Of a stretch of 50,913 bases of DNA, positions 41,311-50,769 are shown one piece after another. The position numbers were made by a program, and so were the translations under genes. Source of the DNA: Acidobacteriota bacterium. Its GTDB lineage: Bacteria > Acidobacteriota > Vicinamibacteria > Vicinamibacterales > UBA2999. The DNA lies in assembly GCA_016192845.1 (NCBI GenBank), contig JACPTI010000111.1, forward strand, positions 1 to 50,913, in the 5' to 3' direction. Position 1 is the stretch's first letter; every line of letters begins with the position of its first letter. Below the pieces are notes generated by a model. It searched no databases, had not been told where the DNA came from, and worked only from the letters and a program-made list of their open reading frames with translations.

Positions 41311-44187
41311 TCAGAAGGTCGTTCGGAAGCCCAGCTGCAGCATGCGCTGTGTGTAGGCGACATTCTGGTTCGGCGACGGTCGCCCGTATGCGGCATTGCT
41401 TTCGACGGTCGTGTACGAGCCGTAATTCCTGTGGTTGAAGAGGTTGTACACTTCGACGATCCCATCCACTCCCACCCGCGCACCGAACTGAAAGCGGCGC
41501 TGCAGGCGCATATCGACTCTGTGGATTGGCTTTCCGACGAAGTTGTTCCGCGGCACGATGGAGCCGTCCGGGCGCAACCGGTTCTGGCCGCCGATCCCAA
41601 GATTGCGGCGGTCACCGCCATAGCTCGTGGGAAAGCGCTCGCCTGACCCGAAGAAGTACAGGCCGCTCAACTGGAAGCCGTACCCGACGTCCCAAATGCC
41701 GCTGAACACGGCTCTGTGCCGCTGCTCCTGCGCCGCCGGTCCGTACTCGCCGCCGAGACCGAGCGCCAGCGGAAACGTCACCCTCGTGGTGCCGCTCATC
41801 GGCATCGCATCTCGCGAGCGCGAGTATCCCAGCGTATAGGTCGCCGACGCTTGCCATCGGTTGGCCATGCGCTTGGTGAAACTCGCCTCGAGCGCGTTGT
41901 AGTTCGATTCGCCCGCAAACACGCTCTGTGTGATCGTCCCCCACTCCGGAAACGGCCTGCGAGCGATGTCGTTGAACGGATAATTCACGCCGGTCGCAGG
42001 ATTGTAGGCGAGGTTGATGTTCACGGTGTCGTCGCGCTCGCGCCGTTGGCCGACGAACACGTAATCCGCCGACACCGACGCAAGGGTGCCGAGCTGGCGC
42101 TCGAAGCCGACGGACGACTGCCAGCTGTACGGGATCCCGCTGTGGTCGGGCGGCGGCGCCAGCTGCGTCAGCCCGCCCCGCCGCTGACATCCCGGGACAT
42201 TGCGCGTCGAGCAGAACAGCTGCTCGAGCGCCTCGAAGCTTGGAATGGGGCCGTTGAACGGGTTGGCCGCGAAATCGCGCCGACCGTCGTTGAGGATCTG
42301 CACGTTGGCCACGTACTTGTCGCCGAGCGTGTTGCCCATGATCTGGTGGGTCGGGTAGCCGAAGTACTGCCCGACTCCGCCCCGTACGACGGTCAGGTCG
42401 TTCAGCTTGTACGCAAAACCCAGGCGTGGAGCGATGTTGTTCTTCTCGTCCGGGCGATCACCCGGCAGGAACGGCTGGATTTCGACCTCGTTCATCCACG
42501 TGTTCAGGATCAGCTCGTAGCGGACACCGAGATTCAACGTCAGCCGGGACGTGATCATCCAATCGTCCTGAACCCATGCGTTCGGAATGTTGCGCGTGAA
42601 GAAATAATTGAATTTCCCCACGCCGAGCGTGTAGCTGCGCGTGATGTTCGATATCGCCGCCAGATTCCACGTCGAGGCGTCGTCCCAGACTGGAAACAAC
42701 TGCTCGATATTCGCTGGCGTGGGTCCGCCGGTGGCGTCGATCAGCCCCATGCAGTTCCGGCAGTTGCCGGAATCCTGGCGGATACGCAGCCACTCGCCCC
42801 CAACCTTGACGTCGTGCCGCCCGCGGGCATTGAACGAGATCGACAGATCGTCGCGAATCGAGATCTTGGCTTCTGTCGTGTCCTGCGGGGCCTGTATGTT
42901 GCCGCCGATCGAGAAGCTCGTGAAGGTAATCCGCGGCGACCCACGCGTCAAACCGTTGAACGCCTGAGGGTGGTTCGCCCAGACGGTGTTGTTCAGCGTG
43001 TCGTAGTGAAACGACTGATACCCGACCTTGAGCTCGTTCAAGGATCGACTGCTGAGAACCTGCGTCAAGCTCCCGAGAACGTTCTGACTGTTTCGGACCA
43101 GCCGCTCGGATGCGGCCGGATGCGTGGTCGCGGCGCCGGTGACCGCCTCGTACGGGCGGTTCTCCTCGAAGCCGTATACGCGCGTCATCAGGCGAATCTG
43201 CGACGAAATCTGGTAGTCGGTACGGACCCCGCCCGTCCACTGCGTGTTCGTCCCGGTCAGATTGAGATTGAAGGCAGGGTATGGCGTCCGGAACGTCACG
43301 GTTCGCGGCTCGCGCTGATACTCGTAGTTGGCAAAGTAATGGAGCTTGTCTCGGAGAATCGGCCCACCGAAGGTGGCACTCAACTGCTGATTCTCGTACG
43401 GGACTCTTGTGCCGGTGAAGAAATCGCGTGCCCGCAGCTTCGCATCACGGAAATAGCCGGCGAACGACCCTGCCGGGCTATTGGTGCCCGATTTCGTGAT
43501 GACGTTGACCTGAACGCCCATCGAGCGACCCTGCGTGGCGTCGAAACGGCTGGAGAGGAACTGAAATTCCGCGATGGCGTCCCTGCTGATCTCGGGTTGT
43601 CCGCGGCAACACTGGGTCTGCGACACTTCCTGACCGTCCAGATGTACGGCGAAATTCCGTGAGTTTCCTGAACCCGGGGTGGGCTGATCGCCGACCGCAT
43701 TGACGCGGCTGCCGGGGGCCAGCATTGTGAGCTGCATCCAGTTGCGACCTTGCACCGGCAAGCTTTCCATCTGCTGCGGGTCGATGTTGCCACCGAGCGT
43801 CGACTGGGTGAACTCAACTAGTGGCACCTCACCGGTGACGGTGACGGATTCGGCGACGCCGGATGGTGACATCGTGATATTCAGCGCCGCCTGCTGCCCC
43901 ACCAGCAAGTCGACGGCCCGTGTCACAGTGGTGAATCCCGACAGGACAGCCGTAACCTGAAACGAGCCGGTGCGGACGGCGATCCGAAACGCTCCGCGCT
44001 CGTCGGTGACGCCTTCAAAGCTGTTCCCCGACGCCTGATGGATCGCGCGCACCGTCACACCGGGCAGGACGCCTCCAGTGGAGTCCACGACCGTCCCAAT
44101 CAACACGGCTTCCTGCGCGTAGCCGACGACCGGCATCGCCAACAGTGCCGCTGTGATTGTCAGCCGCCGGAATAGGCTCCTGGTCAT
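41311..44187 (-). CDS. Oar-like TonB-dependent outer-membrane receptor
   Basis: A 958-residue receptor with ATG at 44187 after an AGGAGGAGG site. Order: signal peptide (TITAALLAMPVVGYAQ); carboxypeptidase-regulatory domain about 28-110 (GTVVDSTGGVLPGVTV ... RTGSFQVTAVLSGF); a plug region (SVTVTGEVPLVEF ... SLPVQGRNWMQLTML ... IAEFQFLSSRFDATQGRSMGVQVNVITKSGTN); then a long beta-barrel ending LQLGFRTTF with terminal Phe. A CCRGQPE element follows the plug's LDGQEVSQTQ. Such receptors import large or scarce nutrients using TonB energy; the ligand is unknown. It is the last gene of a minus-strand series, 39 nt after the secreted-family gene at 44227-45081. Confidence 0.92.
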   Translation of the reverse strand: MTRSLFRRLTITAALLAMPVVGYAQEAVLIGTVVDSTGGVLPGVTVRAIHQASGNSFEGVTDERGAFRIAVRTGSFQVTAVLSGFTTVTRAVDLLVGQQAALNITMSPSGVAESVTVTGEVPLVEFTQSTLGGNIDPQQMESLPVQGRNWMQLTMLAPGSRVNAVGDQPTPGSGNSRNFAVHLDGQEVSQTQCCRGQPEISRDAIAEFQFLSSRFDATQGRSMGVQVNVITKSGTNSPAGSFAGYFRDAKLRARDFFTGTRVPYENQQLSATFGGPILRDKLHYFANYEYQREPRTVTFRTPYPAFNLNLTGTNTQWTGGVRTDYQISSQIRLMTRVYGFEENRPYEAVTGAATTHPAASERLVRNSQNVLGSLTQVLSSRSLNELKVGYQSFHYDTLNNTVWANHPQAFNGLTRGSPRITFTSFSIGGNIQAPQDTTEAKISIRDDLSISFNARGRHDVKVGGEWLRIRQDSGNCRNCMGLIDATGGPTPANIEQLFPVWDDASTWNLAAISNITRSYTLGVGKFNYFFTRNIPNAWVQDDWMITSRLTLNLGVRYELILNTWMNEVEIQPFLPGDRPDEKNNIAPRLGFAYKLNDLTVVRGGVGQYFGYPTHQIMGNTLGDKYVANVQILNDGRRDFAANPFNGPIPSFEALEQLFCSTRNVPGCQRRGGLTQLAPPPDHSGIPYSWQSSVGFERQLGTLASVSADYVFVGQRRERDDTVNINLAYNPATGVNYPFNDIARRPFPEWGTITQSVFAGESNYNALEASFTKRMANRWQASATYTLGYSRSRDAMPMSGTTRVTFPLALGLGGEYGPAAQEQRHRAVFSGIWDVGYGFQLSGLYFFGSGERFPTSYGGDRRNLGIGGQNRLRPDGSIVPRNNFVGKPIHRVDMRLQRRFQFGARVGVDGIVEVYNLFNHRNYGSYTTVESNAAYGRPSPNQNVAYTQRMLQLGFRTTF

Positions 44188-44226
44188 GATCTTGCCTCCT
44201 CCTGCTTCGTCGGGTGGACTGTTGCG

Positions 44227-45081
44227 CTACTTCTTGGGGTCCGAGGCCATCAGGTCAGCGCTCCTTTCGCCCTCGTGACATGCCGATTCCCACATCTCGT
44301 AATCGGCGGGCTGCTCGCTCCGCACGGTGGGAATCCTCATCGTCCACGGCCTCGTGAAGACCGTCGGGTCGGTGATCGTCACTTCGTAGTTCAGGGTCTT
44401 GCTGTCGGCGAACGTGAAGCGCTCCACGACGTGGGCGTTCTCGCTGACGAAATCGCCTTCATGGCTCAGCCGATTCTTTCCGTTGAAATTCCGAGACTCC
44501 ACAACGAGCGTATTGCCTTCCCAGCGGCCGCGAGAATCGGCCTGCCACAGCTTGATGCCGTTCCCAAGATGCGGCCGCCCGTCCAGCGGAATGATTCGAA
44601 ATACGTGATAGTTCTCGTTGATGAGGATGAAATACCCGGGAGGCTGAAGGATTTGATTCGCGTTGGCCGCCTGGCGCAACACGCCCAATGGGAAGCAACG
44701 GGTCTGCGTGTCGATGTGCTCCGGCCTTGTCGGATCCCATTCATTTTCGATGACGTCATTCCGGAGGGCCGCCGCCCACGGCTGATAGGGAACCTTTCCG
44801 TCCGCTGGATCGACGACGCGACTCGGGTTCCTCTTCGCTTTGCCTTGCTTGCGGAGAATCTCGTCGTCGAGGCCGCCGGGAACTCCTGGATCTTCCAGAC
44901 TGCGGCCTCCCGCGAGCACGGGTCGCCAGAATCCCTGGACGTCAGGCTGTCCATCGGACGTGCGGGGCCCGGTCCACGCCTGCGGGTTCGCTGGCGGGCT
45001 CTGAGCCGAGACCGCGACTTGCCACAGCGACGAGCCCATCACCGTGGCCAGTGTCAGCGACCGAAGCAGGTGAGCGACCAT
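44227..45081 (-). CDS. secreted protein of an unnamed tandemly repeated family (copy 1)
   Basis: A 284-residue protein with GGAGG 4 nt before its ATG. Signal peptide (TLATVMGSSLWQVAVSAQ), then the pattern shared by the three complete copies here: SDGQPDVQGFWRP, DGKVPYQPWAAALR, CFPLGVLRQA, the core SRGRWEGNTLVVESRNFNGK, AHVVERFTF and YEVTITDPTVFTRPWTM, ending with a Cys-containing segment WESACHEGE. No catalytic signature that I know. The shared core is beta-rich. It lies 39 nt upstream of the receptor gene and 61 nt after copy 2. Export and an uptake-related role are inferred from the signal peptide and position. I cannot give a Pfam name. Confidence 0.8.
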   Translation of the reverse strand: MVAHLLRSLTLATVMGSSLWQVAVSAQSPPANPQAWTGPRTSDGQPDVQGFWRPVLAGGRSLEDPGVPGGLDDEILRKQGKAKRNPSRVVDPADGKVPYQPWAAALRNDVIENEWDPTRPEHIDTQTRCFPLGVLRQAANANQILQPPGYFILINENYHVFRIIPLDGRPHLGNGIKLWQADSRGRWEGNTLVVESRNFNGKNRLSHEGDFVSENAHVVERFTFADSKTLNYEVTITDPTVFTRPWTMRIPTVRSEQPADYEMWESACHEGERSADLMASDPKK

Positions 45082-45142
45082 GCAGCCTCCGCGATTTACG
45101 ATCCCGTGCGTGTTCGACCGGCCGTCATCGCCGCACGAGCAG

Positions 45143-45928
45143 CTACTGTTTCACCACCGCGGGGTACGGGTAGTACTGCTCCCACCCGAAGGCGTAACAC
45201 TCGTACTCCAGCAGCTGAAAATTGCGCTCCACCCGACGGTAGAGCGGCATCCGCATCTTCCACGGTCTGGTAAATACTTTCGAATCTTCGATCGTCACTT
45301 CATACTCGATGTGGTTGGGCCCGACGGGTATAAAGCGTTCCACTACGTGCAGGGCTTCGCTGTGGAAATTGCCCGCTCGGTCGAGCCACGTCTGGTCCGT
45401 AAAGTGAATGACGTCGACGACCAGCGTGTCGCCCTCCCAACGGCCGCGGGAGTCCCCGAGGTACCATTCGATCGGGCCCTCCGGGTGCTCCGTGTTCTTC
45501 ATGTGGATGTACCGGATGGCATGGGCGTACTCGAAGAAGATGGTTATCTGACCCGCCATCTGAACGATCTGAAACGGCAAGGGCGTGTACATGATGCGAG
45601 GTACGCCAAGCAGGTGACACTTGTGTTCCGGATCCGCGGTCAGGCGGTTCTCGTAGTTCTCCCTCCTCTTTGCGAGCGCCCACGGTTGATAGGGAATCTC
45701 ACCTCCCTCAACGACGCCCTGGCCAGCCGGTACCCCCTGTTGCGCGTGATGATCCTCGATGTTCCACGCGGCTGTACTCAGCATCTGCCAGTAGCCGGAC
45801 AAGTCAGGTTTGCCGCCCGCAGTCCGTGGGATGGACGCCGCCGGGTTGGCGGTCTGGGCGCCCACCGGCGGTGCGACGCCCCAGACACACACTGCCCCGA
45901 CCAAGGACCTCATCAACAGTTGTTTCAC
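45143..45928 (-). CDS. secreted protein of the same family (copy 2)
   Basis: A 261-residue protein starting at GTG 45928 with a G-run upstream. Signal peptide (MRSLVGAVCVWGVAPPVGAQ), then KPDLSGYWQM, GGEIPYQPWALAKRRENYENR, CHLLGVPRIMYTPLPFQIVQ, the core SRGRWEGDTLVVDVIHFTDQTWLDRAGNFHS (given in two parts: SRGRWEGDTLVV and DQTWLDRAGNF), LHVVERFI, YEVTIEDSKVFTRPWKM and a final LLEYECYAFGWE. Copies 1-3 share the same order of elements. Its start region and the ~30 nt upstream recur at 50670-50700 in front of a decayed copy, showing that a unit including the upstream region was duplicated. Confidence 0.8.
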   Translation of the reverse strand: MKQLLMRSLVGAVCVWGVAPPVGAQTANPAASIPRTAGGKPDLSGYWQMLSTAAWNIEDHHAQQGVPAGQGVVEGGEIPYQPWALAKRRENYENRLTADPEHKCHLLGVPRIMYTPLPFQIVQMAGQITIFFEYAHAIRYIHMKNTEHPEGPIEWYLGDSRGRWEGDTLVVDVIHFTDQTWLDRAGNFHSEALHVVERFIPVGPNHIEYEVTIEDSKVFTRPWKMRMPLYRRVERNFQLLEYECYAFGWEQYYPYPAVVKQ

Positions 45929-46269
45929 AATGAGAACCCCCGTTCCAGAACGGGTCGAAAGCGGAGCCTACAGGAGACCGTCGGCTCTGTCAAGAAACAA
46001 TGCCGTACACCTCTGTCGGGCCAACGCCCTGAGCGCGGGAATGACCTCGCTGGCAATGATCTCAATCTGGTGAATCCGTTCGACCACCGCACCGAAGGGG
46101 AAATCGGCCGGAACAAGAATTCCGCGGCGAGTCGGTCCGCGCGTTCTCGTTGTCGACGGACCACGGAGAGAAGTTGCAGCGCGAGATTACGTCGAGAAAC
46201 GCAACAACGAACGATCAGCAGTGGGCCGAGCGCTCCGCAAAGAACTCCACCCGCAGCCAGGGAAGAAGC
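45929..46269 (-). other. 341-nt gap without a recognisable gene
   Basis: This stretch between copies 2 and 3 contains no frame with family-like composition and no repeat element of the 7-nt type. The part next to copy 2 (about 45929-45955) is conserved with 50678-50704, so it probably holds the promoter or leader of copy 2. Nothing else stands out. Confidence 0.5.
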
Positions 46270-47217
46270 TCACTTCGGAGGAACAATCCCGAGGTACGGT
46301 TTGAGGCCGTTGCTGAACAAGCCCTGCTGAGTCCGCTGGTTGCCTTCGTAGCACGCGCTTTCCATCATTTGAAAATCCCGGTCCTCGCTGCGTCTGATTC
46401 CGAACGCCATCTTCCAGGATCGCGTATATACCTTCGGGTCCTCGAACGTGACTTCGTAATGGATGGCGTCATTGTCGATGAGGGTCCAGCGTTCCACGGC
46501 GCGCGCGGCGTCGCTATAGAAGTTCCCTGCATCGTCAAGCCAGTTCTTGGCGTTGACATTCGTCACATCGACAACTAAGGCGTTTCCTTCCCACCTGCCG
46601 ACCGAATGCCCCATCGAGAGCTTTATGGATTCGCCAACGTGGGGACGGTCATCCGTGTAGATGACGCGATAGGCATGGCTGTATTCGTAGATGAAGACGA
46701 CATATCCAGGGCTCTGAAAGATTTGATAGGGACCGGGCACATAGGCCTGGCGTCCTACTCCTGGCAGGAAACAGAGCGCCTGGGGGTCGACATAGGTGTG
46801 ATGGTTAGAGTCCCGTTGCGCCCTCGCCCAAGGCTGGTAGGGAATTTTCCCGTCCGGTGGGTCGACAACCATGCTGACTCCACCAGGATCTCCAAAACTC
46901 GCCAAATGCTCTTCGACGTTGTGCGAGCTGACCCTGGCTCGGCTCCATACGCCGCGGAGATCCGGCGTACCGTCGGGTGTCCGGGGCGGGTTGAACGTCT
47001 TCGCCTTCTCCAAAGCGCACTTATGAAATTTCGCCGGCTCTTCCGAACAACCACCTAATTGACCATAATCCGCCCAGGGCTTCCCCTGAGCGGTCTGGCC
47101 CGCGGCCACTGCCGAAGCCAGCGACATGGCCCCTGCCGCAGCCGCCATCCAGGCCCACGCGCGGCGGCCGCGGGTGGAGCGCGTCGCCATCATCACGCAA
47201 GAGATCCGGCGGACCAC
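46270..47217 (-). CDS. secreted protein of the same family (copy 3)
   Basis: A 315-residue protein. The GTG at 47217 is chosen because AGGAGG lies exactly 6 nt upstream; paired ATGs at 47193 and 47190 are alternatives. A long, Arg-containing signal region ends MSLASAVAAGQ. Family elements follow: TPDGTPDLRGVWSRA, DGKIPYQPWARAQRD, CFLPGVGRQA, YQIFQSPGYVVFIYEYSHAYRV (given as YQIFQSPGYVVFIYEY), the core VGRWEGNALVVDVTNVNAKNW, RAVERWTLI, YEVTFEDPKVYTRSWKM and MMESACYEGN. It has an extra N-terminal segment with two Cys (GGCSEEPAKFHKCALE) absent from copies 1 and 2. It lies 86 nt downstream of the frameshifted receptor. Confidence 0.8.
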   Translation of the reverse strand: MVRRISCVMMATRSTRGRRAWAWMAAAAGAMSLASAVAAGQTAQGKPWADYGQLGGCSEEPAKFHKCALEKAKTFNPPRTPDGTPDLRGVWSRARVSSHNVEEHLASFGDPGGVSMVVDPPDGKIPYQPWARAQRDSNHHTYVDPQALCFLPGVGRQAYVPGPYQIFQSPGYVVFIYEYSHAYRVIYTDDRPHVGESIKLSMGHSVGRWEGNALVVDVTNVNAKNWLDDAGNFYSDAARAVERWTLIDNDAIHYEVTFEDPKVYTRSWKMAFGIRRSEDRDFQMMESACYEGNQRTQQGLFSNGLKPYLGIVPPK

Positions 47218-47303
47218 TGGATACCTCCTCACACGCAAGCCAAATTCGCCCCTGATATTGGACACCATTCAATGGCTCCCAACCTCGACGATCGCGCAGC
47301 GGC

Positions 47304-50232
47304 TCAGAACGAAAATGAAACGCCGAGCCTCACTGCGCGAGGCTGCTGGATCCGCGTAACGTAGCCGAACGTGGGCCCCGACCGCTCAATCTGACCATTA
47401 CCAGATCCGCTCGTTGGGCTGCCCCAAGCGGCGTTCCCGTTCAACAGGTTCGTCAGATCCACGTCAAACACGAAGGCGCCACCGCTGGCGAGTCTCAAAC
47501 TCTTCGACAGGCGCACGTTGACGACGTTACGGACCGGAGCACGCCGCGCGCCGTAAGGCTCCATTCGCAGCTCGATAACGCTTGAACTCGGAAAGCGCGG
47601 ACCGCCGTCCGGACCGACGGCCCGAAACTGATTGGTCCGCTGGAGTGCAAAACCGTTATAGACCTGGACCAGAGTGGAGACCGTCATCTCGAAGGGCAGG
47701 TCGTATCCAGCGGCCAGCCGATACGCCAGGTCCCACGTCTCATCCAGTGGGAACAACTCGTCGTTCGGACTCTGGACAACGGGGGACAGCCATCGGTGGT
47801 TCTTGGTGGCAACCAGCGAAGTCATAGCGAACCACTTGCCAGACTTGCGCTTGTTCAAGGAGATCTCGTAATTGTTGAAGGTATCCGTCCGATCGTTGGC
47901 GACCCGCATGTTCTTGACAAACGCGGCACCCCGGAGCACCGGGTCGTAGTCGTAGACCGTGATCAATCCGCCGTCATCGGCGGTGTTGACCACTCCGTCG
48001 GGGCCAGGGTCGCGACGCGTGAAGGCCTGGTTCCACACACTGTATGGCCTGAGCGTGTTGATCGTCGCAAAGTCCGTTTGCGATCCCTCTGGGAGGTGCT
48101 TGTAGACGTACACGCCTCGCATCGAGAGGCCGCTTCCTACATCCTGCTCGAGAGAGACCGTCACCTCGGTCTGGCTTTTCAACTTCAAGTCGGGATTCAC
48201 GATGTTACTCGGCGCCCCTTGTGCGTGACGGAGGTAATCGGGGCCGTTGGTGTCCAGGTTGACCTCGCCAGGCTGATAGTCCTTGTCCCCATTCAGATCG
48301 TGCCATCGATAGTGAATCCATTCGGCGAAGTTCTGGTTGTACGCCTGGGCGAAATCCGAGAACGCCCCTGTGTGAAGGTAGTACTTGCCGACTGTCCCCT
48401 TTAAAACAGTACTGCCCGAGCCGAAGAGATCGAACGCAACGCCGACACGTGGTGCGAGCGTTTTCCAGGAGCCTGCATCGACGCGGGAAAAACTCCCAGA
48501 ACCGCCGAATGGCCCTTGAACTTTGACCTGCTCTGGTACAAAGGCGTTCTGGGCCTCCCCTCGCAGCCCCAGGTTCAGCGTGAGGCGATCGATGGGACGC
48601 CAAGTGTCCGTCACGTACAGACCGAGCGTATTTATTCCGGCGCGACCGTCATAAGGAAAGTTCCTCACTTGAATCTCTACAGGCGTATAGGGGACACCAC
48701 CAATCGTGTCGAAGATCAGTTGATAACCACCAGCTTCGTGGAAGCCCCCGATATTCTGGTTGCGCCCCCACCAATGGTCAAAGCCGGCTCGAATCTGGTG
48801 GGACGAGCCCGCCGGATAGTAGGACAGGCTCCCATTCAATTGGTGGCGACTGGGGATTCTCGTAAGGTTCGCATTGCTGTGCCAGTTCGTGCCTGTCTCG
48901 TAGCCCGTCGCGCGGTCGAGGCGATTGGGTGTCCTCCTCGCAATATCCTGAGGGTTGAACGTGATCTCGTACCACCCCCTCGCGACCATTAGTTAGCGTG
49001 GCGAACAGCTGCTCGCTGAGCGTGCCTTGCCACTCGAGCTTTTTCTGCCTGGGGCTGTGAACGATGTGCGCGGTGCTCTCAAAGGGAACAAGGCGGCTGG
49101 CGCCCTGTTGAAACTCGACCTCCGTTCCTCTCGTGTGGAACCCGATGAGCTTGTGCTTGGGCGTGACCTGATAGGAGAGCTTGATCGTCTGGTTCCTATT
49201 TCTTCCGGTGGGCGCCCCTGACGTGTCGTCGGAGGTCTGGTAGATGCCATCCGGGCCCGGGTCCTTCGAATAACCAGGAACGGTTCGGAGATTGTGCACC
49301 TCATTGTGGGCGACGTAGAACCACAGCTTGTCACGGACGATGCGTCCGCCGAGATCCCCGGTCAAGTTCCAGTAGTACGTGGGGCCGTCGGGTTCGGTCA
49401 CCCTCTGTCGGCGCAGCCTGTCGTCGACATTCGTCCACCCCAAATAATCCCGGTTCATACCTCTGGCAGTGTACCGGCCGCTGAAGTCGTTGCCGCCTGA
49501 TCGGACGATGATCTCCGTTTGAGCACCGGGAAACGACACTTCGGCCGTGTTGCCGTATGTCCTGGTGGTGACTTCCTCGATGGTGTCAAAATCCGGGCGC
49601 TCGTTGATGACCATTTCAATGCCCTCGATCACAAGACTCGTCTGATCTGTCAGGCCGTACGAACTGAAGCGCCCGGTATGTCCCCGGTAGCCGATCTCGC
49701 CATCCATCGGAGGGCCTGGGAATGAGGCGCCCGGAACGAGAACGAGCGTGTCTATGTAGTTGGACGCGGTAGGAAGCGTCTGGAGCACCTCTCTCGTCAC
49801 AGTAGTGATGCCGCGAGTACTGATTGCGCCGACGACCGGACTCTCGGCGGTCACCGTGATGGCCGCCTCCTGGGCGGCCACGGTCATCACCACGTCAACG
49901 CGCGCATTGAACCCGGCGTTCAGGATGATCCGCTCTCGGAGGAGCGGCGAGAACCCCTGCAGTTCGACGGCGACACGAAATTGGCCCACCGGGAGATCGA
50001 GAAACTGGTATTGGCCACGCCCGTCTGAAACGGTGACGACCTCAGGCACCTGCAGAGCAGGGCTCGTCAGCGTGATCGTGGCGCCGGGCAGAACCCCGCC
50101 ACTTTCATCGGTAACTGTGCCGGCAATGCTGCCGGATCTGATCGTCTGCCCGGCGAGGCTCGTGCTGAACGCCAGGAGGAGTACTGGAACCACCGACAAC
50201 ACCCGCACATGCCAGCTTGGTACGAGTTTCAT
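47304..50232 (-). pseudogene. Oar-like TonB-dependent receptor, interrupted by a frameshift
   Basis: Reading from ATG 50232 (TAGGAG 8 nt upstream): signal peptide (LSVVPVLLLAFSTSLAGQ), regulatory domain (GSIAGTVTDESGGVLPGATI), plug (AITVTAESPVVGAISTRGI ... GIEMVINERPDFDTIEEVTT) and the first barrel strands. At 48975-48979 there is a run of five G on the coding strand. One G fewer would join FATLTNGREG directly to WYEITFNPQDIA of the second frame, which continues the barrel to GVSFSF with terminal Phe. Repaired, the protein would be about 975 residues, a normal length. It could be a recent mutation, a phase-variable tract or an assembly error. Calcium-binding-like DPGPDG and DLNGDKDYQPGE segments occur in the loops. 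Confidence 0.85.
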
Positions 50233-50319
50233 TTCGATCTCCTAGCTGTGAGCCCGACGGTTGACACCTCCACGGCCACAGCAGCGGAGGGCGACCCGAT
50301 CACGGGCCCGCTCCTAGCT

Positions 50320-50677
50320 CCAAGTAGATTGACGGGGCTGCGGTGCTGCGAGGCAGTCCGGCGCATGAACTGCTTCGGCCGCCCGGGAGCCCGTTGCCGT
50401 AGTTCACCCTCCTCCCTTGCCAGCACCCACGGTTGACAGGGAAGCTCACCGTGTTCAACCACGCCCGGCCGGCAGGTACCCTGCCTGGGCATGATGGTCC
50501 GCAGGTTACAGGCGGAGGTGCTGCCCACGTGCCACGGGCCGTACAAATTAGCTGTGACGTGTGGGGTTCGGGGAGGAATCACCCCCCCGCCGGGATAGCC
50601 GTCTGGGCACTGGGAGGCGCCAGCGTGGCCGCAAGAACACCAGCCCGACGAAAGGATCTCACCAACAGATGTTTCAC
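50320..50677 (-). pseudogene. decayed copy of the secreted family (copy 4)
   Basis: From a GTG at 50677 the frame reads KHLLVRSFRRAG and a signal-like stretch ending PSAQTAIPAGG, then hits a stop. In the next frame the match to copy 2 continues: IPPRTPHVTANLYGPW for IPRTAGGKPDLSGYW, then RQGTCRPGVVEHGELPCQPW for QQGVPAGQGVVEGGEIPYQPW. It fades after about 50370 and the core WEG part is missing. The upstream ~30 nt match those of copy 2 almost exactly. It is frameshifted and truncated, and lies directly before the frameshifted receptor. Confidence 0.75.
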
Positions 50678-50769
50678 AATGAGAACCCCCGTTCCAGAGC
50701 TGTTGAGGCGGAGCCTAACCTAACCCAACTTCCGCGGTTTTCTGAGTCGGGTCCTTTGTTTTCAAGCAC

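Noticed and set aside
48778..50232. A complete 484-residue plug-only receptor
   Set aside because: It ends in out-of-frame residues right after the G5 tract, and the next frame continues the barrel exactly where it stops.
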